A stretch of DNA of 64,000 nt from Telopea speciosissima (Eukaryota; Streptophyta; Magnoliopsida; Proteales; Proteaceae). The position numbers and the translations under genes are program-made. Each line of letters starts with the position of its first letter. Positions within the stretch are counted from its first letter, which is position 1. Below the pieces are notes generated by a model. The model saw nothing but the letters and a program-made list of their open reading frames with translations, was not told where the DNA came from and ran no database searches. The stretch lies in NCBI RefSeq assembly GCF_018873765.1, contig NC_057922.1, forward strand, positions 65,124,755 to 65,188,754. Reading direction: 5' to 3'. Positions 43,968 to 55,022 of this stretch are shown piece by piece.

Positions 43968-46900
43968 ATGGCTCGAGAGAAGGTTTCATGGACACATCTG
44001 ATCACTGGATGTTACAAGGGTAGGAGTCAATCGGAGCCAAAGAAAGTTAATTCTAAAATACCTTCTTCCCCGAGGAAATCGTTCACAGACTTCAACATTC
44101 CAGGCTCACCATTCTCCTTAGATATCTCTAATTCTTCCATAGGCAATAACCTTCATGTCTTCACACTTGCAGAGCTAAAAACCATTACACAAAACTTCTC
44201 TCAGAATAATTTTCTTGGTGAAGGAGGGTTTGGTCCAGTTCATAAAGGCTATATAGATGAAAAGATTAAGCCTGGTCTTAAGCCTATGCGTGTTGCTGTT
44301 AAGCTCTTGGATTTGGATGGTTTGCAAGGCCATAGGGAGTGGCTGGTAAGAGTTTTTTTTTTTATTTTTTTATTTTTATTTACTTATAAGAAAACCCATC
44401 TTAATTTATGTGTTCTTTATTGGATTTCAAATTCTAAAATTGATGATCTATCTATAATTGCAGACGGAGGTGATATTTTTAGGACAATTGATGCACCCAA
44501 ATCTTGTAAGGTTGATTGGGTATTGCTGTGAGGAGGAGAATAGGCTCTTGGTCTATGAATATATGGTCCGAGGAAGCTTAGAGAATCAACTCTTCAGAAA
44601 TAGTATGTTTTTCTTCTCTTCCTTCTTCGGAGCTAGCTCTTTATGGTTTTTTTTTTGATAATTTATTTATATTTTTCTTTTAATGCTACATTCATTCTAG
44701 TTCTACACACAAAAGGCTAAATACACATCAAAAGATCAATTAAGAATTTAAGATGCTCTAATCCTTCAACTATACCCCTCCCCCTTATCCTTTCTATTCT
44801 TTCATTCTCTTTCATTGAAATTATAGTTATAAGAGCGTCCTAGTGTACGAGGCTCCCGTTACTGCAGAGTCTGGGAGGGGCAAATCTACATAAAGTTATT
44901 GTGATAGATTTCAATTAAGTTTTTTAATTTTATTGGCTGCACCTTTTTAATTACTACTACATATGAATGAAGCCTCTCAATCAGACCACTTATTTATCAT
45001 GGAAAAAAAAAAAAAAAAAAACTCAACCCTTTTGGAATGGATATAGGGATAATATTAACATGCATGCAATTATATATACATGAGGGGGAAAAAAAATTCT
45101 CATATGCCCTTATCCCGAAGTAGATCGATATGGCCTATGCTTTCACTGCATAAAAGCGTTATCTAGAAATTTTGACCATTGGATGCTTAGGAAATGATTT
45201 TGTTTTATCATATGTAAAATTTTGGATTGTGATTTGATGTATCCTATTACTTGTATGTAAATTTTATTGCACACCCCTTTTATATATGTATGCCCAAGCA
45301 CCATATAGATGCTTTTTCCATCTCCTTTTCTTGTGACTAATGAAGAGATAAAAGATAAAACTATCCTAAATTTTCATGAATTCAGCTCTTTTGGACGTAC
45401 GTGTAGGTGCATGTACATGTGAGAGTCAATCACATCTCCCAAGGAGAAGACAAATATTTATGAAAACAAAAGGAACATCTGGTTGCCTCTTAGATGTACG
45501 TTCACCTCTCCTATGTACAGATGATCCATTTAGTGAGGAGAAGGGAACACAAGTGGATGCTGATGAGGATTACCTCATTGATCTTGTGGAGGAGAAACCC
45601 TCTCTCCCCTGAAATTGTGTGACAGCTCTAAAGTGAGACTCTATGGTTATGACTTTCCAATGCTCCAATACCTAATACCAATTACCAACTTTCATATTCT
45701 TTGAGTTTACCTAACAAAACCTTCTCATTCTCTTTTATATAAATATATATAAAAGGGTTATGTATGACTTTCATCTAATGGCTGGTTTTGACCCATATGA
45801 ATGTGACATGTGGATGATGAATTGAAGAATATTTTGGTGATATGTCTCTATTGACCAATTAAGTTGGTAAAAATTTACCCAAAAAAAAAAAAATTTGGTA
45901 AAAACCATATAGGGATAAAATTCTAAAAATTAAAAAAATTTGGGATAGGTATTTGGTACCACAGACAAGGATTTTTTTTTTTTATTTTTTGGGGGGTGAA
46001 GGATTCAAAAGTGCCTTTCTTTTTTTGATGATTTTTTTTTTTTTTTTAATGAATTCAAAAGTACCTTTCTTCAACCTAACAAGTAGCAACTTATAATCTG
46101 CATTAAAAAAAAAGTAACAACTTATAATAGATAACATTTTTTTTTTATTTAGTTTATTAATATGAGAGATTAATGAGTAACCATGCTATGTTATATAAAA
46201 AAGATAAAAGCCTTTTGTATATAAGACAAAATATTGTTAAGAAGATTGATATTTGATTATCCAAAATATCTTTAATTTACATTCTTACCCTGAATGACTT
46301 ATTTTGAGTATTTAAATAAGAGATTTTCTTATTGATACGTCTTAAGGTGTTAAATAATTTATAATTTTATTTTTTTGCCCATAATATAACACACTTGCTT
46401 TTTCCTCTAACGAGGGTAAACTTTGTCGTTCACATGTATACTTAAAATATGTGCAAGATAATTACAGATTTTGATAATAACATAATGATAAGTTACTTTC
46501 AAATTATTTGTCTAATGATGTAGAGGGTGTGGGTAAAATTGCAGGATTTTCTGCTAGCTTGCCATGGACAACGAGAATGAAAATTGCACTTGGAGCTGCT
46601 GAGGGTCTGGCCTTTCTCCATGAAGCAGAGAAGTCTGTAATATACCGTGATTTTAAAGCGTCCAATATCTTGCTAGACTCTGTAATAAGCTCTCTGGCCT
46701 CTTCATTTCTCTTCCATTCTATATTTTTTTTCTTCTTATGATTTTCAAATCAAATTCTTATTTATGGAGAGAAAAGGCTTTTGTTGATTATTATTATTAT
46801 TATTTTTTGGTATTTTTCTAGGATTACACGGCAAAGCTCTCTGATTTCGGGCTTGCAAAGGATGGTCCGGAGGGAGATGACACACATGTTTCCACTCGGG

Positions 46901-47740
46901 TTATGGGTACACAAGGCTACGCAGCTCCTGAATATGTAATGACAGGTACATAAATGACCTCTTTAATTTCCTTAAAAAGCTCTGTTTGTTTCGTTGTAAA
47001 ATTTTTCGTGCAAATGATATTTTATATGAAGAATTTTCTTCATTTTTCCACCCTGATTTTTTTTTGGGAATAATATTTTAGGTCATTTGACGGCAATGAG
47101 CGATGTGTACAGCTTTGGAGTTGTTCTACTAGAGATACTAACAGGGAGACGGTCCATGGACAAGGCCCGACCCATCAGAGAACAAAACCTCACGGAATGG
47201 GCCAAGCCGTACCTCGGCGATTCTCGAAAAGTGGATCGGTTAATGGACCCTCGACTAGATGGACAGTACTCCATAAAGGGGGCCCAGAAAGCAGCCCAAT
47301 TGGCTTACCAATGCTTAAAGGACAACCCAAAGTCTAGACCAACCATGAGTGCCGTGGTTAAGACTCTAGAGCTCATGCAAAGCTTCGACGATATCCCGGT
47401 TGGACAGTTTGTGTACACGGTGTCTCCATCTCCGAGTAGAGACAAACCAGAAACTGAACCAAATAAGAAAGAGAGCAATGAGGAAACCAAAACACTAAAA
47501 TTAGATGATGATGACAATGATGATGACGAAAAGAAGTGTAATAATAAGAAAAAAGATGATGAAATGGAAGGATCAGAGGATGATGATGAGGAGAAGAATA
47601 AGAAAGACAAGAGTCACCACCACAAGCGCCGACGGAGTCCCGGACATCGCCATAAATCAACAATATCTCCTGTCCACTCTGAAACGTCACTGTACAAGTA
47701 TTTCAACAATGGCTTGAATTCTCCTAAGCGTAACCATTGA
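43968..47740 (+). CDS. Receptor-like cytoplasmic kinase, RLCK-VII (RIPK/PBL-like)
   Basis: Cytosolic Ser/Thr kinase of the RLCK-VII subfamily, whose members relay immune and receptor signals at the plasma membrane. Exons 43968-44345, 44464-44602, 46545-46681, 46822-46945 and 47082-47740 (TGA) give 478 aa, all GT-AG. Visible motifs: LGEGGFGPV (residues 83-91), Lys112 in [14 protein letters not shown] with Asp208, DFG at 226-228, and activation loop [15 protein letters not shown]. The N-terminus [10 protein letters not shown] resembles RIPK and has a Cys that could be palmitoylated; there is no Gly2 for myristoylation. Residues 401-408 are Asp-rich and 438-444 read HHHKRRR, giving a charged tail. 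No transmembrane segment. Intron 2 (1942 bp) carries a SINE fragment. It looks intact; the RIPK-group placement is from sequence recollection. Confidence 0.92.
44603..46544 (+). other. Kinase intron 2 (1.9 kb)
   Basis: It runs from donor AGAAATA|GTATGT to acceptor AAAATTGCAG|GATTTT and splits an Arg codon. Besides the SINE fragment at 44832 it is AT-rich with several poly-T/poly-A runs. The open frame near 45376-45612 has no recognisable domain and I regard it as intronic. The kinase's other introns are 118-140 bases. Confidence 0.7.
44832..44893 (-). mobile_element. Au-type SINE 3' fragment in kinase intron 2
   Basis: AGAGCGTCCTAGTGTACGAG, GGCTCCCGTTACTGCAGAGT and CTGGGAGGGGCAAATCTACA are the reverse complement of the 3' core shared with the copies at 6612 and 18833. 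The head is missing. About 62 bases remain. Confidence 0.7.
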
Positions 47741-48055
47741 ACAATCAAAGAGGAAGTGTTTGAGTGATTAGGATTTTTTTTAACAACATCAAACACTGTA
47801 TCAGTGTACATAGATCTCTCTATATATTATATATACAGAGTGAGTCTCTACAACGCTGTAAGGATTATTCCTCTCTCTCTTTGGGTGTATTTTTTGTTTC
47901 TACTAATTTGTTTCTTTGGGGGTATGGATTCTTATGGACTGTTACAACTTACGATTGAAGATTTTCGATTGTTCAAAGAAATTCTTTTAAAAAAAAAAAA
48001 AAAGGAGATACTTTGGCTCTTTTTCTAGGTCCCTTTAATGTGTTTCTAGGTTTCA

Positions 48056-48484
48056 ATAGGGGTGCAAGTTTGGCCCTGACAGTCCAAACCTGCCTTGGCC
48101 CATCTTGAGCCTAAACAGGGCCTAGGTTGAGATATCCTGGCCCTGAGGGAGGATCAGGGTTGGGAATTTCTAGCCCTGAGTCAGGGCCGAGTTGGGCCAG
48201 GGTTGAAGCCTCGAGCTAAGCGCGAGCCAGCCCAACCCCACCCTGTCTTCTTATTCATGTTCTTTCTTCTTCTTCTTCTTCTTCCCAGCCTAGCTAGTCT
48301 ATGCATCTGCCTTCCCCCCATGGTTAGGGCCAATCAAGGTCAGCACAGTCCAACCCTCAAGCAGGTCAGGGTTGGATATTTCTGACCCTGAGTCAAGGCA
48401 GGGCCGAGCCTGGGCCTGACTAAGGGGACTTAGGGTTGGGCTGGGGTTCTAAAAGGCCCGGCCCAACCTGACCCTATTGTAACC
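48056..48484. mobile_element. GC-rich 429-bp element with 10-bp target duplication
   Basis: CTAGGTTTCA occurs perfectly on both sides (48046-48055 and 48485-48494). Between them is a GC-rich block dense in GGCCCTGA, CAGGGTTGGG and GGCCCGGCCCAACC, with partial inverted complementarity of the ends (ATAGGGGTGCAAG versus the reverse complement ATAGGGTCAGG). A 9-11 base duplication suggests a Mutator-type non-autonomous element. No coding capacity. Base composition differs strongly from its AT-rich flanks. Confidence 0.72.
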
Positions 48485-51400
48485 CTAGGTTTCATTATTC
48501 ATGGCTTATTGTTGAGTTTCATGTCTTAAATGATATTCATAATACACTCTAGGGTTTTTCTCTTCTAATATTCTATAGTGGAGTATTCTCTGAAGATTTT
48601 TGCTCTGTTTTTTTTTTTTTTTTCCGTGCAATCTATATTTTTTTTGAGGAAGTTTTCTCCCCAAGATAATTTCTTCATTCAAGGTGATTTAAAGTTGTTA
48701 TTGAACTCCTCATATAGTGAATATCATCATTAAGTCATGCACCTTATTTACGAAGGTCCAAAACATCTTTTCTCAGTCTAATTAGAAGGTCAGATCCCAT
48801 AGATTAGGATGAAACTCAGTTCTATTTTCTTTGCCAATAACCTTAGGTCGTATATGTTACAATACATAATACATATATATGTGTACGTTGGAATTTTAAA
48901 TGATTTCAAAATTTATGATTTAAAATATTATTATTTTTTTAATTAAAAGGTTTGTTAGAGAGTTATGTCTTTCCCTAATAGGCACTTAAATAACCAATAA
49001 ATGTGATTATTGGAAGATATGTTTGAATGGTCAACAAACATGTCATGTGAAAACAGACATGGTGTTTGGGCATGTCTCCTGGAGATAACACTTGGTAGTG
49101 TCTTTTCCTCTCCTATACAGAGAGAGAAGGTTTAGCCCATTTCTCTAACAATTGTGAGAAACAACCCCAAATTCTGTTTTTTCTTGATCTTTGCTTTCAC
49201 TATTTATGGTTTTGTTATGTCCAATTGATCGCAACTCTTGTGTCCCTAAATGGTCTAGTAATTGAGTACATTGCTACGGGTATAGCCTTAAGAAGGGGCT
49301 ATTTATCTTGGAAGCTGATTTACAAGAATTTGGTTTGCACTATATGAGGCGTCTACAGTCTTAAAGAGAGTGACTAGTGGCATGACTAAGCCCCATCGAT
49401 TTCTAAAGTTATTTAATGTTTTTTTTAGGTTCGTGATGCCGTTTACAGTGTTTATATTTGTCATCTTCATCCTCAGTTTGTTTATGGTTCAGATAAGTAA
49501 TCTATCTCCCTTGTTACATTTGTTATCATGTATGGTTTAGATGAATATTTACAAGAATATGTTTGAATTGACAATCGTCATATATAATGATCAAACTAAA
49601 GATGATGTGAGCGAACTGCAAGTGGCAATCAAGTTGGAGTCACGTTGGTGAGTAGTGATCCATTGTCATATACATAAAAAGGCAAGAGATCGTTGTGTGG
49701 TCATGTAGCGCTTGCACCAACTTAAGGGGTCAATGAGAGCCCACACAGAGGCATCAACATAGATGCAATTTTTTTTTCCACGGGGGCCAAGGAGATACTT
49801 TTGCGCGTTCTTGTGGCTGGCCCAGGAACCACGTGACCAAGTAGCATTTTTTCCCATTAAAAAAACAAAAAAAGTGAAAAGTTACTGTTGAAATGATGAG
49901 AGTTATAGAGATACAATTCCACATCGATTATCTTATACCTTGGATATGCCTTAATATTCGGTTGAGCTATCTCCACTTAATGCCTTAAGGTTTTTGATTG
50001 ATCCCCAAATAATTTCATGGGTTTCTCTGATGGATATACATGTATTTTTCTTTTGTTTTATTTTTCATCTTGTAGAATAAGTTTTCTGATTTTGGGATGA
50101 AATAAAATCCTCCCCCCCCCCCCTCCCAAACAATCTATATGTAGTAAGTACATAGTTACACGCAAAATCTAAATACCAACTCAAATCAAACTTTTCAAAA
50201 GAAGCTCCGAAGGAAAAAGACTCTTTGGGGCCAACCTCTCATCTACTCTTTGAGTCTTTCAAATAATTGTCTCTTCCCTAAAACTCAAAAAATGTTTGAT
50301 GAAGTCTTAAAAGAGAAAGTGACTTAAACCTGAAGTTTGCTAATTGTAGGCTGGTAGAGGACAGTGGAGACGTAGATTAACAAAATTTCATTTAAAGGAA
50401 GAATTTATTTGCTCCGGTTTCAGTCAAAACCATAATAATGTATGAAACCAAGGAAACCCATCAAACTAAACCAGAAAATCTTAGTTCGCCCGCAGGAAAT
50501 CTATCAATCGGATTTGAACTTTGAAGTAGTTTAAATTGAATGGGCAACTGGGTTTTTTGAGTCTTTTCTTGACTGTGAAGCCTTGCGACTTAGAAGGGTC
50601 AACCATTAATTGGTGTTTGACATAAACAACATTAGAATTTGGTTTTTGACATCACAGATTCCAATTTTGGTCTTAAGCTTTGATTTGAAGAGAACTGGGA
50701 AACCGCAACTCTATCCATTAATTGGTGTTTGACGAAAAACAAGTAGATGGTAAAGCTTAGAAGTCACGATTTTAAGGCTCTCAATTTGGATCTTGAAAAT
50801 CCAAATCCCTGAGAAGCCAAATCGATGTACGTTTCTACTTACCTCGATCAGTCTTGTGAAACATTATTATTGGATCTAAAAATATTTTGTCTTAATATTA
50901 AATCTGAATCTTAAAACAGACTTTGTTTTAATTGTAAATTTCCATGAAATGCACTTAAAAAAAAAAAGGAAATTAATAAAGGAGAAAGAGATAGGACTCC
51001 ATTTTGTTTTCAATGGGTTCGTTGGATGGAAGAGGGTTCTCAGAGCAAGCAGCATAGAGGAGTGCACCAATGAGGTGTGGCAGAACGGTTTGATACACAA
51101 GAGTTAAAGCAATGAGGCCCATTTGCCAAAGTACTTTTTTACATAAATGTCTTGGCTTTTTCATTAGGTGAAAGTTTTTCTTCATCTGAGGGGTGAAGAG
51201 TGAATACATTTTCCACATTTTCTGATAGTTGGATGAGACTCTTAGAATAGTCCCCCCAAGGGTATTTCGAACTTTGTACAATTGGTGGTAAAGAGAATAA
51301 TGACACCCAAATGGTTAGATTCTATTCGGGTTTCAATGATAGGGTACAGAGAGAATAATGACACCCCAATGGCTAAATTATCTTCACCCACATTGAAGAA

Positions 51401-52046
51401 AAACTTTGGCCTTTTGAGATTTTGAGAAGAGAAGCATATTTTTAAGGGTTGTGTTTGTGTCCACTTGGTTTTGAATTCCGTATATTAATATACAAAGCGA
51501 AATGTGGGCAGTCAAAAGATGAAGCCCCAACCCACCATAGTAAGTGAAGTTGGGTATATATCAGGCCGGGCCCAGTCCAGCCCATATTCACTAGGGCTAG
51601 ATGGACCTCGTACCATCCTTTGCATATAATGTTTTCCCTTTCATTCCCTATATAGCTTGCTTGGTTGATACATTGCATTTTGTTTTTCCCATGAGCTTGC
51701 TTGCTTTATAGGTAGCGAATTAAGGTGCTAATGGGACAATCAAATTAAAGAAGGTCTAGGGCTGCCTTAAAGGTTGAGTTTGTTTAGAACAGCGCGTGCC
51801 CATCTTGAGGACACTATCAAGATGGTTCCCTTGGCACTTTTGGTACAAGTTTCCTTGATTGCTCATAAAAAAACCAACCTTTTCCATGCTAGTCCCAAAT
51901 ATCTTTCACATGGCATTTGTATTTGGGCTGAATTTTGTGGATTCATGGCCCATTATGCCATCATTATCTGTTTAATTAATTTCAACCCAATCCTACTTTC
52001 CCTTGAAGAGATATCAAGCTGTAAAATATGTTGAGGATTCATTCAT

Positions 52047-52200
52047 GGACCGAGATTCACTCCAACCACGGTGAATGAGATCTCATTCATCGAGGGGTGG
52101 GAGAGGGCGAGAATAGGAATCGGGAGGGTATTTTGGAACATACTAAAAGCCTAGGATGGTGGAGGAACCATCCTCTATGGGTGGAGGAAAACTTTGTCCT
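52047..52200. mobile_element. Foldback MITE, GTTTTCCTCCACCCATGG family (copy 3)
   Basis: It reads GGACCGAGATTCACTCCAAC at the left and CTATGGGTGGAGGAAAACTT at the right, and shares GAATGAGATCTCATTC-type sequence and GGAACATACTAAAA with the 35.6-kb copy. The left repeat is more diverged than the right. Confidence 0.7.
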
Positions 52201-53454
52201 TCATATTTCATATATTTTGGGCAACTTCAATTTAAGTACTATTGAAAATAGTAAGGTAAGTCCTCACATAGTGGGTCACACAATGGTTAAAATTAGGTTC
52301 CTCTCCCTTGCGGGTAATCACCCCACCCCTTCCCCATCTCATATCATCTATGGGGTGTTGGGATCTGGACTCAAGGTGTTATCCACATAAAAGGGTAGGG
52401 GGAGATGAATTGGACTGGGCCTAGATAAGGACCTCAAGGCCCTATATCATAAAGCACCATTGCACCTTACTGAACTCCCTGCGGTCGAGCTACTAATTGG
52501 GTTGCGCTGCTCCAGTTCAGAAATTTGCAAACCTTTGAATGCCTTTAATTGCATGGGAGAGGGTTCTCTAAGCAAGTGGCACAAGGATCAGATCAATGAG
52601 GAGTTATAAAATGGTTTATATATAGGGGTAGAGAGGTCATTTTATGTTGGACAGAGAGAGAGAATCCTTCATGATCGGCTCAAAGAAGCTTTTCCTTAAT
52701 TGTAGTCAAACTTTTTAAGATTCTGATATGTTAGATCCAGTACATTGAGCATCATAAATGAGATGTTTTAGGGATTCAACTTGAAAGGAATTAACCTTCA
52801 ATACCAAAAGACTAATAATATGTATATGAATGTCTAAATAACACCTCTATTGGTTGAAGCTGCTGGTTGTACACACCCCCCTCTTCAAAAATATCCCCGT
52901 TTACCAAAAAAAAAAATGTCTAAATAACATATCTATTGGTGTATTTAGAAGTTGACACATTTTTTAACTGCCTCTTGTCTTATTCTTATAAGTTTTTGAA
53001 GTTACGAGGTATAAAAGAGTTTTCAAAAATAATATAAAAATGACTTATTTTTATGTCACTATCAAAAATTGTCATTGTCTTTCATATATTTTGTGTACAC
53101 GTACGACGATATTAATTACCCTCATTGGAAAAAAAAGGTGTTGTCCAAAAAGAACAACAAAGTAAGGTTACAAATTAGTTCACACCTTAAGAGTGTCAAT
53201 AAGAAAATCTCATATTTGAGATACTACTTTTTTTATTATTTATTGTGTTTAGTGCAAACGAAGTTTCAAAATACCTCTATGCCTTTTCAAAAGGTTTTTG
53301 GTTGTTGTGTTTCCCACAAGGTTTGAATTCATAATGTCCTTGATGTTGATTCTAGTAAAGCAAAGGAATGTGAAACTTTAGTCCCAAATTGCTTATAGAA
53401 GAGAGTAGAGTAAGGTATATATTGTATAATAAAAACTGCAGGGGTAGAATTCCT

Positions 53455-54115
53455 TGGAAGAAAGATTCACTTTGCTCTCTTTTCCGTAGAGGGGTTCTCG
53501 GTTTGTTTTCATACACGAGCCAAGTTAAGCCAATCTGAGCCAATTTTGGTTGTGGTGAGACCTTAGTGTGTTAAGTTTCTTTTTGCTTGTCAGACTTGAC
53601 TTATATCCGTTTTTTCTTTTACCAACTCGTAGAAGTCGTAATAAGGTTCCCGTTTGCGAAAGCATCATTGTCGATACCTTACCAACATAGAGACCCATGA
53701 ATATGTTGCATCATGATCAGGTAGGTGGTAGAGGGTGAGATTCCCTCTCGTTTGTTGTTTCACATTGGCCAGAGGGTTCAAAGTTGGGGTTTGTCAAGAA
53801 CCTTACCAACATGCACTGCTCTATGTTCAACGTTGAACAGTTTTACCAATGTCGGATGAGCGTTGTTCGCCGCATTGCTTGCGTCAACGATCTTGCGTTG
53901 CGTGCTATCCAAAATGTTTTGGATGCCTGCAACAACTAGATTTTTTATGTCTTACCTCTTAGGGAGATACATCCCTTGAACCAAAAGGCTCACTATGCTC
54001 TCTTGTCTCTAGGGTTTCAAGGTTTGTTTTAGCATATGTGCCGAGTTGAGCCGGGTCAGGTCGTGGCGAAGCAAGGTGACGCCTTAATATATGAAGTTTC
54101 TTTTTTTTTTTCTCT
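53455..54115 (+). repeat. Diverged direct repeats around rDNA-like DNA
   Basis: About 150 bases at 53455-53610 (CACTTTGCTCTCTT, CGGTTTGTTTTCATA, TTAGTGTGTTAAGTTTCTTT) recur diverged at about 53966-54115 (CACTATGCTCTCTT, AGGTTTGTTTTAGCATA, TTAATATATGAAGTTTCTTT). They flank the 18S-ITS1-like segment and lie immediately left of the rbcL fragment. They could be old LTRs or a segmental duplication. Confidence 0.55.
53627..53697 (+). pseudogene. Fragment resembling nuclear 18S 3' end and ITS1
   Basis: GTAGAAGTCGTAATAAGGTT followed by GCATCATTGTCGATACCT matches the conserved end of 18S rRNA and the start of ITS1, with substitutions and a deletion of about nine bases where the GTAGGTGAACC stretch should be. 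Further on, ACCCATGAATATGTTGCATC fits ITS1-like sequence weakly. It is far too short and altered to be functional. Confidence 0.5.
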
Positions 54116-54194
54116 TATTGAACCAAACTTGTAATTGGTTTTACTTTTTCCGACATCGGATAAGGATTTGTCTTCCCGAGATCAGTGGCTTTTA

Positions 54195-54547
54195 TGTATG
54201 TTCGATGGAGATCATATTCACTCTAGTACCGTAGTAGGTAAAATTGACGGGGAAAGAGAAATCACCTTGGGCTTTATTGATTTACTACGTGATGATTTTA
54301 TTGAAAAAGACTGAAGTTGCGATATTTATTTCACTCAAGATTGGGTCTCCCTATTAGGTATTGCCCATGGCTTCCGGGAGTATTCACGTTTGGCAGTTGC
54401 TTGCTCTGACCGAGATCTTTGGGATGATTCCATACTACAGTTTGGTGGAGAAACTATAGGACACCCTTGGGGAAGTGCACTAGGTGTTGTAATTAATCGA
54501 GTACCCCTAGAAGCGTGTGTACAAGCTCGTAATGAGGGACATGATTT
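54195..54547 (+). pseudogene. rbcL: Plastid rbcL fragment in nuclear DNA
   Basis: The translation gives [20 protein letters not shown] and [15 protein letters not shown], then an in-frame TGA where Arg is normally found. It continues in broken frames as [48 protein letters not shown] and [12 protein letters not shown]. This is the C-terminal half of the Rubisco large subunit. Single-base deletions (near 54357 and 54420) and stops show it is a decayed nuclear copy. The ends are abrupt. Confidence 0.92.
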
Positions 54548-55022
54548 TTGTTAGACGTCAGCCAAAGCCCGAGTGTGTCCTTACATGACCTAGTAAGTGA
54601 GTGCAATAACTACTGGAGTGCCTGTTACAGCCGTTCATTTTGTTTGCTGATTCACATTACCTGGATTACATCGTAGAGGGTGTCTACAGTCTTAAGAGAG
54701 TGACTGTGGTGGCACAACTCAACCCCACTTGCAGTTTTCTCCTAACATCTTCAAGTTTCTGGTTGCAATAAACATGAACAAGACTATTAATCATGAAGCA
54801 TTACTAAAGCTGAAGTAATTTCTATTGGTGGCCATTTAGTGAAAGAAAAGTATAACTTTCATAATATCACTCCCTTGTTTTATTTACTACAATATTGAGC
54901 CCCAACACCCCCCCCCCCCCCCTTCCTTTAAAAAAAAAAAAAAAAAAAACATAACAAGTTTCCAGGAACACTAGGAATTTAGGAAAGCGATAGACGATCA
55001 TACCAAACAAGAAAAAACATAC

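Larger units (their letters stand above)
47741..55022. other. Intergenic region between kinase and P450, no gene
   Basis: Contents recognised: a GC-rich element at 48056, LTR-like DNA about 48950-49400, a foldback MITE at 52047, and nuclear rDNA-like and plastid rbcL fragments at 53.6-54.5 kb. A short segment with GTCTACAGTCTTAA and GAGAGTGACT is shared by about 49350-49400 and 54681-54730. Open frames of 60-100 codons in this stretch show no protein signature and I do not call them. Confidence 0.65.

Noticed and set aside
45376..45612. Possible extra exon in kinase intron 2
   Set aside because: It has no kinase homology, and joining exons at 44602 and 46545 already restores the conserved protein without it.
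47305..47690. Minus-strand open frames opposite the kinase last exon
   Set aside because: They are shadows of the Asp/Lys-rich coding strand and encode Ser/His runs with no domain.
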